A stretch of DNA of 64,000 nucleotides, from contig JAKSXM010000014.1 in the NCBI GenBank assembly GCA_022575985.1, positions 25,358,001 to 25,422,000 of the forward strand. The letters run 5' to 3'. The position numbers were made by a program, and so were the translations under genes. The notes under the pieces were generated by a model, which saw nothing but the letters and a program-made list of their open reading frames with translations, was not told the DNA's origin and did not search any database. The stretch is from Anagrus nilaparvatae. Taxonomy: Eukaryota > Arthropoda > Insecta > Hymenoptera > Mymaridae. Positions 35,461 to 46,200 of this stretch are shown here, piece by piece (the first letter of the stretch is position 1; each line of letters starts with the position of its first letter).

Positions 35461-36000
35461 CACTGTAAAAAACAACTCCGGTGATTTTCCGACAAAATTG
35501 GTAAATTTACGAAAATTTAGTAAATTTTCGAAAAAATTTGCAATTTTTCGACAAAAATCGAAAATTTACTAATATTTGTAAATTTACGAAAAAATAGTAA
35601 ATTAACGATTTATTTTTTCGTAAATTTTCGACAAGAAATTTAGCGAAAAAAAAAAGTATTCATCTTTGCTCATGGTGTAAAATAAAAAAAACATTATTTT
35701 ATGACTCTAAATGGTTTGCTATGCGTTTTTAGGTACAAAAAATATGGCTTGTAATTTCACAACTGTTTGTCGCAAATTTTCGATTAAAATTTGCAATTTT
35801 TCTACAAAAGTCGTAAAATTACGACATAGTTTTAAATTTACGATTTTGTCGAAAATTTACGAAAAAATAAATCGTTAATTTACTATTTTTTCGCAAATTT
35901 ACAAATATTAGTAAATTTCCGATTTTCGTCGAAAAATTGCAAATTTTTTAGAAAATTTACTAAATTTTCGTAAATTCACCAATTTTGTTTTTTTACAGTG
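35461..36000. mobile_element. Palindromic MITE (CACTGTAAAAA family), longest copy
   Basis: 540 bp, flanked by TA at 35459-35460 and 36001-36002. Ends are CACTGTAAAAAAC and TTTTTTTACAGTG. Arms of about 170 bp pair closely (for example GAAAATTTAGTAAATTTTCG against its complement), with a less symmetric centre at about 35635-35800. No coding capacity. The TA duplication and terminal CACTG suggest mobilisation by a Tc1/mariner-like transposase. Confidence 0.85.
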
Positions 36001-36002
36001 TA

Positions 36003-37321
36003 CTTTCCAATAGTTGGCAGTTGCCTGAAATTCATATTAAATTTCTAAAACAGATCATGTAGACCTTATCAATTTGCTAAACATTAGGAAAGTTGATTAT
36101 TCTTATATAATTTCATAAAGTCAATTCACTTGCGAGAAAAATTTATTTGCACAACTGTCATGGAGTAGCATTGTATGGATAATGCTTTCTCAGTTTGAAA
36201 ATAAAGAGCGCTTAGTTTACAAACTTTGCTGCTCTAAAACGTGCCATCTGGGTTTTTTGAAGTTAAATTTTTATTTAAAAAAATATCTCTTTACAACATA
36301 TAGTTTTACAACATAAGATTTTTTACTCCTGAATTAAATTTTACGATTTTTTTATTATCTTATATATACATAAAATTTTCCAAGTTAATGTATATTACCT
36401 TCTATATTAATACATAAAATATGCAAAAATTAAATATATAAAATAGCGAGTAAATATATTCACACATGTATAAAATTGTAGATTTATTTTCTGAATGATA
36501 TTTTAGGTTAAAAGCTAATTGCTAATGAAATTCTGTATTAAGTATATTAATATCATTTGACGTTGACATAATATTATATGCATGTGTACGGTAGGATCTT
36601 ATTGGTTCAAAAAGCTAATATTATAATATATACTTGGTTGCATCTCTACTCTTAAGTTTAAACCCTTTAATTTTAGTTAATATTTCATTAATATTTAATT
36701 TACTGATGTACACTGTACATCAAGCTAATGCTTTTATTAATAATTAATTTTATATTTACTTTAAATTTATTTTTAGTTTTTTTTTTTTTAAATATTTAAT
36801 TTGCTTTTTTTAATTACTAAAAACAAAATAGTTTTATATTAATTAAAAATTCATAGAAATAAAATGTTCAATGTTTATATTTATGAATTTTTTATTAATA
36901 AAAAAAATGTTAAATAATAATAATAGTAATATATAAAAAAGTAGGTATTTAAAAAAAAGTACAGAATACATTTTAAAAAGTTATATTTTTTTATAATATA
37001 TTTTTTTTTTATGTTTTATAGTATTCTTTTATAAAGCTTGTGTATAAAAAATTTATGAAAAATATTTTTTAAAAAAGGAACAAAAAAAGATAAAATATAA
37101 AATATCGAAAGCACATTTTTTTCTTGCGTTTTTTCCTATACTTGTGGGTAGATTTTTATGTTTATAAATATAATATGAATTTTTTTCGGTTTTTAAAAAT
37201 TTATCGTGGCTTTAAAAAAAAAAAAAATTAATTTTTAATTTCATATACCAAACTAGTAAAAGCCTTATATATTTATTTCTTAATTACTTCTTTTTTTGTT
37301 GATGGGTTTATGAAATTTTTC
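36003..37321. other. AT-rich stretch upstream of the Penelope element
   Basis: No gene or repeat recognised. Confidence 0.4.
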
Positions 37322-37333
37322 AACTATTTTTAT

Positions 37334-37382
37334 TTAGAATATTGATACGTCTGTTCTTGATTAAATGCTTTTTAAAAATTTC
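37334..37382. repeat. 49-bp inverted-repeat arm, left
   Basis: Exact reverse complement of 37749-37797, with no mismatch over 49 bases. The right arm overlaps the last 13 bases of the left terminal repeat. Confidence 0.95.
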
Positions 37383-37555
37383 AGCTGATTTAGTCAGCTG
37401 ATTTATGTAAACAAAAGATCATGTAGTTATAAAATAATGACAAACTTTATTTAATATTTATTTTAAATTAAAATAAATATGCAAAATAAATGTGCAATAT
37501 TCTTTAAATATGTTATAAATTATTAATTATATTTTAATTTAAATGTTAATTACAG

Positions 37556-37629
37556 GTAAAAACCATAATTCTATAATAATTGTAAAACATTGTAAATATG
37601 TATATAAATTTATATTTAATAAATTTCAG
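37556..37629 (+). other. Candidate 74-nt intron in the left pseudo-LTR
   Basis: ACAG|GTAAAA donor and AATTTCAG acceptor. Penelope of Drosophila virilis is known to keep a short intron of about this size in its 5' region. The same segment is present unspliced in the right repeat (40619-40692), so if real it is retained through retrotransposition. Splicing is not shown by DNA alone. Confidence 0.4.
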
Positions 37630-37671
37630 CTCTTGATAAGGGTAATCGTTTAGATTACCGAAACGTTGAGC
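37629..37671 (+). ncRNA. Hammerhead-ribozyme-like motif, left copy
   Basis: Stem I GCTC/GAGC (37629-37632 with 37668-37671). Core UUGAUAA (37633-37639). Stem II of 7 bp GGTAATC/GATTACC (37641-37647 with 37653-37659), loop GTTTA. Then GAAA (37660-37663) and CGUU, giving a self-complementary ACGU that could form stem III between two molecules. The canonical core is CUGANGA, so C3 is U and G8 is A. These two positions pair with each other in the known structure, and here the pair is kept as U-A. Minimal hammerheads in Penelope-like elements are established; activity of this variant is doubtful because G8 takes part in catalysis. Confidence 0.6.
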
Positions 37672-37748
37672 AACAACATATTTAAATTGATTTATTTTTT
37701 AAAATACATTAATTTAACTATTCAACTGCATTTTCTGTAAAGTCGTAA

Positions 37749-37797
37749 GAAATTTTTAAAAAGCATTTAATCAAGAACAGACGTATCAATATTCTAA
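37749..37797. repeat. 49-bp inverted-repeat arm, right
   Basis: Exact reverse complement of 37334-37382. It brackets the left terminal repeat. Confidence 0.95.
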
Positions 37798-37963
37798 AGA
37801 AACATAATAGCATAGACTAATATTGCTAATAAATAAGATCATCATAATGTTTTAAAAACAAATTGAAAAGAATTATGGCAAAAAAGCATTAACTGAAGTC
37901 AAAAATTTATTAAACATCAATAAAAAATTAAGAAAAGCCATTAACCAAAAAGATTTACTAGTC

Positions 37964-40342
37964 ATGTACAGGAAAAATAAAAAATATACCAGGAAAGTTC
38001 ATCATGTAACTAAAGGTATTAACAAATTAAGTTTAAGTAGCAAAAGTTGCAAGATACAACGCAATAAAATTTCTAATAATATTAAAAAACTGGTCTTAAA
38101 CCTCTTGATAAAAGACACATTTTATAACATAAACTATCTAAAAAGAAGAATAAATATCATCAAAAATAATTTACTACAATACATGACTGAACAAGAAGTT
38201 AAGATTATATTTAATGAACAAGATAAAAATAATGATCATAATAAAAATAAAAATATAAATTATATTAACAAAAAAATAAATAAAAATAACATTGTAGAAA
38301 ATGAGAATAATTTTAATATAAATAAACACAGTAATTTAGAAGAATTTAATTATAATAAAGATCCATGGTTTATTAATCTTACTGATAGCATCATACCAAA
38401 GAATGTACAAGATTTACTAAGACTAGGTGATAATTTTTGCAATCCTGTTTTTGCTAATAAAAAAGAACAAACCTTTGAAGTCTTGAAAGAAATTGAAAAA
38501 AACATTGACAAAATACCAGCAGAAAATAAAGAAGAACTTCGACTTAAGTTTGTTAATCTAAGTAAATCATTTCTATCAAAACAACACAAACTTACAGATA
38601 TAGATACATTTATATTAAAATTATTAACAGAAACAAAATCTTTTTTAAAACAAAACCCAGATTTAATAGTAACAAAAGCAGATAAAATTAATTCAACAGT
38701 AATTTTAACAAAAGACCAATATAGAAGCAAAATGTTTAATAGTTTTAGTGACACTTCAACTTATCAAATAATATATGAAGATCCATCTGAAATGGTGAAA
38801 AATAGAATTTTTAATTTACTACAAAAATGGGTAAAAGCAGGATATATTAAAATTACAATAGAAACCAAAGATACAAATTTATCAAGGGCTTATGGGTTAA
38901 TAAAAACACATAAAGAAAATTACCCAATAAGAATAATTATCTCTTGTATTAATTCACCATTATCACAATTATCAGACATTTTTAAAGACATAATAATAGC
39001 AGCATGTCCTAGACCAACACATGTAATTAAAAATAGCTATGATTTTAAAGAAAAAATAAAGGACATAAAAATTAATAATAATCAAATTATGGCATCATTA
39101 GATGTAGTATCAATGTATCCAAGCATTCCATATGAGTTAGTTAAAAAAAGCATTGAAAAAAGATGGCCTCAAATTAAAAAACATACTAATTTACCACAAG
39201 AAGAATTTTTAAAAGGATTAGAAATTCTAATGAATTCTTTATATTTCCAATTTGATGGAAAATTCTATCAACAGATTAATGGAACGCCTATAGGTCTTTC
39301 TGTATCACCAATACTTGCAGATTTAGTCATTCAAGATTTGGAAGAAGTTTATTTAGCTAGATATACAAAATCAATAAAGTTCTATGGCCGCTATGTAGAT
39401 GACTCCTTCTTAAGTATAGCAAAAAACAAACTAAACATGCTACTGAATTTGGTTAACAATGTGCATAAGAGACTAAAATTTACATATGAAATAGAAGAAA
39501 ATAATAGATTGAATTTTTTGGATATAATGGTAATCAGAAATGAAAATACATCAATATCTTTAGATCTTTATAAGAAAAATATAGCCTCAGGTAGATATGT
39601 AAATTTTCTCTCATCACATGCAATACAAATCAAAATAGGTATAGTAAAAAGTTTAGCTAATAAAGTTCTCACCTTAACTGATAAAGAATTTCATAGTAAG
39701 AACCTACAATCAATTCACAATGAATTAATATTGAACAATTATCCTAGTCAATTTATTGAAAAACATATAAATAATCAGAAAAGGAAACTCAATACAGAAA
39801 CAATAAATTCTAATAACAATAATACTTTTGATTTTAACACAGTTTTTACTTTACCACATATAAAACATTTTTCAGATCAATTATCTAGTATAGTATATAA
39901 AAAATATCAATTAAAACCAATATATAATTACCCATTTAAATTGAACAGGATAATTAAATTACAGAAATATCCTTTAAAAATAGAAAATAACACAGATGCA
40001 GTTTATAAAATTAATTGTAAAGATTGTGATAAAAGTTATGTAGGCCAGACTCAAAGATTAGTAAAAACAAGGCGTGAAGAACATCGAAAAAACAAAAATT
40101 ATAAAGAAAAATATCACAATGTGATTACAAAACACATCTTAAAAAATCCAGTGGTCGCAGAACAACATGATATGGATTGGGATAATATACAAATACTACA
40201 TAAAGAACATAATTGGAAAAAAAGAAATGTAGCTGAAATGGCATTTATTAAAAAAGAAGGACATAAAGTACTTAATAAAATGCAAGATATAAAAAATCTA
40301 CCACCATGTTATGATCCAGTGATACAAGAAATTATTGAATAA
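37964..40342 (+). CDS. Penelope reverse transcriptase with GIY-YIG endonuclease
   Basis: An intact 792-residue ORF. Residues 1-80 are basic; 82-125 form an Asn/Lys-rich low-complexity linker. The RT palm spans about 240-530: YGLIKTHKENYPIRIIIS (310-327), motif A SLDVVSMYPSIP (378-389, catalytic D380), motif B GTPIGLSVSP (440-449), motif C YVDD (477-480) and LNFLDIMV (516-523). The C-terminal GIY-YIG nuclease (about 676-775) shows AVYKINCKDC and SYVGQT (GIY appears as AVY, YIG as YVG), catalytic-type R703/R704 and E758 in AEMAFIKK. RT copies the element RNA and the nuclease nicks the target; this fusion defines Penelope-like elements. Codons are strongly A-ending (AAA, ATA, TTA). The frame stays open upstream to 37856 without an ATG, so the true N-terminus may be longer. 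Confidence 0.95.
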   Translation: MYRKNKKYTRKVHHVTKGINKLSLSSKSCKIQRNKISNNIKKLVLNLLIKDTFYNINYLKRRINIIKNNLLQYMTEQEVKIIFNEQDKNNDHNKNKNINYINKKINKNNIVENENNFNINKHSNLEEFNYNKDPWFINLTDSIIPKNVQDLLRLGDNFCNPVFANKKEQTFEVLKEIEKNIDKIPAENKEELRLKFVNLSKSFLSKQHKLTDIDTFILKLLTETKSFLKQNPDLIVTKADKINSTVILTKDQYRSKMFNSFSDTSTYQIIYEDPSEMVKNRIFNLLQKWVKAGYIKITIETKDTNLSRAYGLIKTHKENYPIRIIISCINSPLSQLSDIFKDIIIAACPRPTHVIKNSYDFKEKIKDIKINNNQIMASLDVVSMYPSIPYELVKKSIEKRWPQIKKHTNLPQEEFLKGLEILMNSLYFQFDGKFYQQINGTPIGLSVSPILADLVIQDLEEVYLARYTKSIKFYGRYVDDSFLSIAKNKLNMLLNLVNNVHKRLKFTYEIEENNRLNFLDIMVIRNENTSISLDLYKKNIASGRYVNFLSSHAIQIKIGIVKSLANKVLTLTDKEFHSKNLQSIHNELILNNYPSQFIEKHINNQKRKLNTETINSNNNNTFDFNTVFTLPHIKHFSDQLSSIVYKKYQLKPIYNYPFKLNRIIKLQKYPLKIENNTDAVYKINCKDCDKSYVGQTQRLVKTRREEHRKNKNYKEKYHNVITKHILKNPVVAEQHDMDWDNIQILHKEHNWKKRNVAEMAFIKKEGHKVLNKMQDIKNLPPCYDPVIQEIIE

Positions 40343-40453
40343 GTAAACAACTTCTATATTTTAAAATAAACTTTCAATTTATACAATAAAAATACACCTT
40401 TACATACAAAAACAATAGAAACCAGCCTTTATACACGCAACTCTTTTCTACAA

Positions 40454-40824
40454 TAGTCAGCTGATTTATGTAAACAAAAGATCATGTAGTTATAAAATAA
40501 TGACAAACTTTATTTAATATTTATTTTAAATTAAAATAAATATGCAAAATAAATGTGCAATATTCTTTAAATATGTTATAAATTATTAATTATATTTTAA
40601 TTTAAATGTTAATTACAGGTAAAAACCATAATTCTATAATAATTGTAAAACATTGTAAATATGTATATAAATTTATATTTAATAAATTTCAGCTCTTGAT
40701 AAGGGTAATCGTTTAGATTACCGAAACGTTGAGCAACAACATATTTAAATTGATTTATTTTTTAAAATACATTAATTTAACTATTCAACTGCATTGTCTG
40801 TAAAGTCGTAAGAAATTTTTAAAA
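40454..40824 (+). repeat. Right pseudo-LTR of the Penelope element
   Basis: 371 bp, one mismatch to the left copy. It ends directly at the 12-bp target duplication. Confidence 0.95.
40692..40734 (+). ncRNA. Hammerhead-ribozyme-like motif, right copy
   Basis: Identical in sequence to the fold at 37629-37671, with the same U3/A8 variant core. Placed in the right terminal repeat of the Penelope element. Confidence 0.6.
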
Positions 40825-41160
40825 AACTATTTTTATGTTTTTGGGGCCAATGAATAAGAACATGATATCCGTGGTTATCTAAATTTTTTCAGTTATCTAT
40901 ACAGGGAATTTTTAATCAATCATTTAAATGTTTGGGGCCTCTGAAGATAAATGAAGTTTCTATAAAATATGGTCCAGTTGTCAGTACAATAGAACCAGTT
41001 CTAGATTAGTTTGAGTATAAAAAGTTATATATTCGTATTCAGAAACACAAAAAATGAATGTTTTTTTTTGGTCACAAAAATTTTGAATAAATTAGGTCTT
41101 TATATCACAATCGTTTGAAGATAACATCGGATGAATAAGTTTTTCAGCTTCCAGGGTTCC

Positions 41161-41446
41161 TTAGGTTCCATCTACAAAAGCCGCAAAAGGGGAGGGCAAC
41201 CGCAAGCGCAAATGCGGCAAATCTCACAGGCTCTCTTAGGCTAGTTCTCCAAATCATTTTCGGTCTCTGCGCATTGCGCCGCGATTGCGCTTGCGGTTGC
41301 GACTCACTTTTACGGAGTTTGGAGAACCAGTCTTATAAAAGTCGCAAAAGGGGGGTGCAACCGCAATTGCGGTGCAATGCGTAGAAACCTTTTTCGATGT
41401 CTGCGCATCGCCCCCCTTTTATGGCTTTTGTAAATGGGGCCTCAGA
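41161..41446. mobile_element. GC-rich nested fold-back element
   Basis: The outer inverted repeat pairs TCTACAAAAGCCGCAAAAGG (about 41170-41190) with CCTTTTATGGCTTTTGTAAA (about 41415-41434). Inside, a second palindrome, CTAGTTCTCCAAA (about 41241-41253) against TTTGGAGAACCAG, encloses GCGCATTGCG and TTGCGGTTGCG words. The outer part uses the same GCAACCGCAA/GCAATGCG vocabulary, so the inner unit looks like a related element inserted into the outer one. Its CpG-rich composition could be mistaken for a promoter. No ORF. Confidence 0.65.
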
Positions 41447-41449
41447 GAC

Positions 41450-42735
41450 CTGATTGCCACAACCAAAATTTCGGTAAAGGCATCCGGAAATCCGGTAGTA
41501 GTAAAAGAATTCAAACAAATTCTCTCCAGTTTAGATTATTAAACCAAATACAGTTTTTTAGAATCTCCTGTAATTTTTTGTTGACAAAATAATCTAAAAC
41601 TTAATTTTTTCATAAATAAACATAGTATCATTATTACTTGTTATATATAACTCCTAACTTGTTATAATGCTAACTCAGCTGTATCTACATAAATGACTGC
41701 TTGAAAGAGAATCAGTTTTTTATTTATTATGTATATGGGTAATTCTTTTAAAAATCGCTTTATTTGTTTCAAAAATTATTAATTGAAATAGGATTTTGAA
41801 TATTAATTTTTGGTTAAATAAATCCTTTAATATTTTGAAAACTTTAATTAGTTATTTAGTAAAGTAAAAATCGTTTTCTCATTTTAAGTTCAACGGGTTG
41901 GTGAGGTAGAACAGTTACCGACATTAGTTTTTTTGAAATAATTAATTATGTTGTTAATATCAAATTTTGAATTTTATTTCATCCACTCCGTAATTAAATT
42001 CTAATGAGGTAATTGAATTCTAATTGGTAATTGAATTCTAAACCACTAAAGAGGCAAAACTCTCACTAGAAAACTTGATTCAGAGTATAGACACCAAAAA
42101 ATTTAGAATTTTGAAAAATAATTATAAAACAAAATTGATTATCGTATTAAAAAATAATTGTTCATATATAAATGAAAACTGTATGCGTTAAATGTAAATA
42201 AAGAGCGACAGTCAGATAAAAGTCACTTGACAAGAGCACAGTTAGTTCATTATGTAGATAAGCCTGCGAAAAAATAACTCTTGCTTTCATAATATGTATA
42301 CTGAAAATAAATTTCTTTTTTAAAAAATTTATTAAATCAAAATTATCATGACAGTTATATTTAATTTAAAATCAAAAAATTAAAATAAAATTTTAATAAA
42401 TAAAAATTGCAAATGAGAAAATACAAAAATTATTTTTAAACTTAATATTATCGTGTAGAAAAAATAAATTGAGTGGAAGTAGAGAAAAAAAAAGCTAATC
42501 TATTTCCGTACACGCAAAGAAGTGCATTTAAGTGAATTTGAAAGTATATCGCGCCGGATGATAGTAGGGCACGTACTAAGTAAAAAGATTCCTGTAATTA
42601 AAATTATACAAAAAAGTCGGTAATATAGCGTACTTTCCACGGTGAAAAAAGAAACGAGAAACATATTTATATGCTGAAGCTTTGCTGAAGAAACATTTTT
42701 AGTTTCGTAAAACAAAAGTTTTTAAGAGCTGTTCA
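41450..42735. other. AT-rich stretch without recognised features
   Basis: No gene seen. The small minus-strand ORF near 42500-42715 has low-complexity, hydrophobic content and no splice or motif support. Confidence 0.4.
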
Positions 42736-43220
42736 ATAAATATTTTTGTTAGCTCAAAAAAAATGTTAAGCCAAACAAAGCTAGAAAAGCTAAGAAAAAA
42801 ATTGCTATTTTAAAAATTTTAGTTTGCATGGAAAAAGTCCAAGCAAACCAAAATAAAAAAATTTTACTTTTTTTTTTTCGTTTTTTTAAATAAATAAATA
42901 CTACTTTGACAGCAGTATATTTTTCTTTGCTCAAAAGAAATGTTGAGCCAAAAAAAATCAGCAAAGCAAATAAAAAATTGGTAGTGCATGAAAAAAGTTC
43001 AAGCTTACCAAAATAAAATTTTCTTGCTTTTATTATATCAGCAAGAATTTATATCTTTTTTCATTTTTCAAAATAAATAAATAAAATATGACTACTTTCT
43101 TAGCAGTATATTTTTCTTTGCTCAAAAGAAATGCTTATCCAAAAAAAAAAATCAGAAAAGCGAAGAAAAAATTGGTATTGCTCAAAAATAGTTCAAGCTA
43201 ACCAAAATAAAATTACATGC
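42735..43220. repeat. Tandem repeat, about 200-bp unit, 2.5 copies
   Basis: Units begin at about 42735, 42915 and 43115. Each has TTTCTTTGCTCAAAAGAAAT (or a variant), a CCAAAAAAAATCAG block, GAAGAAAAAATTGGTA and TTCAAGCTAACCAAAATAAA. Copies differ by indels. Confidence 0.7.
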
Positions 43221-46200
43221 CAAATAATTAATTTCATGCCAAAGTGAGTAATTATGTATTTATTAAAAATAAAAAACAACAACAAAAAAATAAATGAAAC
43301 ATGCATATATTAAAAAAAAAAAAAAACACACAAAATATAACCATGCATATTATTTGAGTTATCTTATAAGTAATTTTGACACTCTGTGCGATGAATTTAT
43401 CACCTTTCTTAAAAAAAATTATGTTCAAAATATTAAATATATTTCACATATTTGTATTTCACTAATTTTTAAGGTCTCTGAATTCAAATATCGACAAAAA
43501 AAATTAATAAAATTGAATCTGAGGGCTAAAATTATAAAATAGAGGCCGAGAAGATTTTTATTAAATGTTTTTTCAAATCGTACTAAGTACGATTACAGCG
43601 GCATTTGGTAAAATATAAGTAAACGACTACTTATTACCATTTAAATTAACAATTTTTTGTATTTCTACATTTAACAAATAACATTCAAATAAATTATAAT
43701 GAAACATTGGAATTAAATGTAGTTTGAGTTTGCAAAAAACAAAATTATCTATGTTTCTCATAGATACATCTATGATTTTTCTAACTAAAGTTATTATATA
43801 TTTTCATTTTATTTTTTTATAAGATAAAAACTTCATTAATTTAAGCTTCTTATGGAATATGGTGGATAAGGTTTGTTTTACATTAGAGTCTGTAACATTT
43901 AAAATGGATTTCTTGTAACAATAACAAATATTTATATGGAACGAACGTCTGCATATCAATTGAATTTAAGTTGATACTAAATTATATAGTTAATGTTGAA
44001 TAACAACAGCTTTGTAATTGAATATCATCTTCAGAGCAACTAAAAAAAATTAAAGTTCACAACTAACAGCATTATTTGTAGTAAACATTGATAAATCTTG
44101 CTCAGATATTTGCTTGTTTGGCGTTATACTATATGATACTGGTGCTTACAAATGCCAACTGATAATTTCCATTTTAATTAAAATTTGTATTAGTTGAACT
44201 CAATGCAGAAAATAGAATGGAGAAGCTTCATAATTTATCGATGAAGTATACCCATGTTGTATCATTCTTATATTACTTTATATAATTATTCTTGAGGAGA
44301 TTCTGAGAGTTAGACACCAAGAGTCTGAGCTAGCTACATGAGTTATCAAAGTTGTAGGATTGCAATTATAAGTAGTTTTCAAGTTTTCATTTTGTTGTTG
44401 GGGAGTTTGTTGGTATCGGTTTGATGGAAAATAGGTTTTTGAAACAAATACTAATGTCAACTGGTTTTTATGAGTTGCATAAAAACAGAATTTAAAAATA
44501 ATTTAAATTTAGGTTAGAATAGAAGCAAAAATATATGTAGCTATAAGTTTACATTTATTAATTAGCATGCTTAGTTACTAATAATATAAAAATAGAGAAA
44601 TTTTCTGTAAATCTATTATTTTCAAGAATAAAATTTGCATAATGTTGCGTATCCATGTAGCTAGCAAAGTAAAATTTAGATAACAATAATTAATATCAAT
44701 TAAAAATTAAGTTTCAATCTTAATATTTTTTTCATATACATGATCACTTTAGAACTTTTCACTACACGTGGCTCGTGCACGACGCACGTTTATCAATCTA
44801 GAACTTTTATTCACTTTATAGTACTTCAAAACTGCACATTTGATTTTGATAATCGTAGAAATAATAATAATACATAATATCTCGATCGTCGTTTAATTTT
44901 AATTTTTATTTATAAATAAATTTAATGAGTTTTAATACTATTCATAAGCTAACCTGCTAATACACAAAACGACGCGACGCATAACAATAACAAACACACA
45001 AACATTCATTTGAAAAAGAGGGAGAGAGAAAGATACACTTTTATTTTATATCCATGTGACAACCGCCAATATATAAAATGTGATAAATATTAATAAGCTA
45101 TAATTTTATTAAAAATTAAATATTAAATATTAAATTTTTAATAAAAAATTTATCTCTTATAATATAATATTATTACTTTAATTTTATTCAAGTTTAATTT
45201 TTTTAAAAGCTTAGAAATTCAAGCAATTTGAATTCGTTAAAACCATTTTCTCACAATCCATTTTATATAGTTTGAACGAACTAAGTGTTCGGCATCCAAA
45301 AGTTTCAGTAAAAGCTTATAATGTAGATTCGGGCTACATATAATGCTTAAAATAATTTTCAAATTTGCACCATGCTTGATTGTAATTCTGCAAGCAATAA
45401 GATATTGGAACACTTTTTATATATTTATATAAAAATAGTTTTTCATGGCCTTAGTATTAAAAAAAATATCTACCATTTATTGGGAAATAGTTGAACTTAC
45501 AATACAAATGAGTGTGGCAATGTTACTGCCAATTTTCTGTCTCTAATCTTTTTTTAGAAGTATCAGAGGAACACAAAAAAATCAAGTAATAATAACAATT
45601 TTCATACTTTAATTAATTTAATAATTAAAATTTTATGCTCTTCATTTTATTTCTTTATTTAAAACTCTTTTCTCCAGAACCAGTTGAACAATTTTTAATA
45701 TTTAAAAGATCTGGACAATGTTCCTAAAGCAAATTCAACTGAATTAGATCACCTATTCATAAAAATATTGTAATTTTGTAGCTGTAATAACGGTTTAAAT
45801 TATAAAATTGTACTATAATTCTTCGGATAAACTACTAAAATACTTGCAATGGTACATGAATTGACTTTGCGAATATGATTATACTCTCAAGTTTATCCAA
45901 AGACCAAATTGTTAATAAACAAACAGACAATTACTCCAAAGTCACTTACAGTTAATTAGGTCCAGATTGACGCAATAAAATTTGAGTAAACTGAAATCTA
46001 TATTTCAATATTTTATTCCAAGAATGGTATAGTTTTTTTAATTTAATCATTTTTTAATATATATAGTTTCACAATTTTTACAAAAGCGAATTAACTAATT
46101 TAGCTGAATCATTTCTCGTAACATTTTGTTACTTGACTCTTTAAATTTTAGAAGTAGTTAAACTGGTGTTGGAGAAAGGAGTTTTGAATGAAGAAATAAA

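Larger units (their letters stand above)
37391..37761 (+). repeat. Left pseudo-LTR of the Penelope element
   Basis: 371 bp, direct copy of 40454-40824 with one difference. It contains the hammerhead-like fold (37629-37671) and a GT...AG segment of 74 nt (37556-37629). Confidence 0.95.
37334..40824 (+). mobile_element. Complete Penelope-like element
   Basis: A 3,491-bp insertion bounded by a perfect 12-bp target duplication, AACTATTTTTAT (37322-37333 and 40825-40836). From left to right: 49-bp inverted-repeat arm (37334-37382), left terminal repeat (37391-37761), second 49-bp arm (37749-37797) exactly complementary to the first, RT/GIY-YIG ORF, and right terminal repeat (40454-40824). The direct repeats differ at one position of 371 (37733 T, 40796 G). 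An inverted repeat around the left terminal repeat and direct pseudo-LTRs are known features of Penelope elements. Intact ORF and near-identical ends indicate a young, possibly active copy. Confidence 0.95.

Noticed and set aside
38350..38754. 134-codon minus-strand ORF
   Set aside because: Shadow of the Penelope reverse transcriptase gene on the opposite strand; composition mirrors its A-rich codons.
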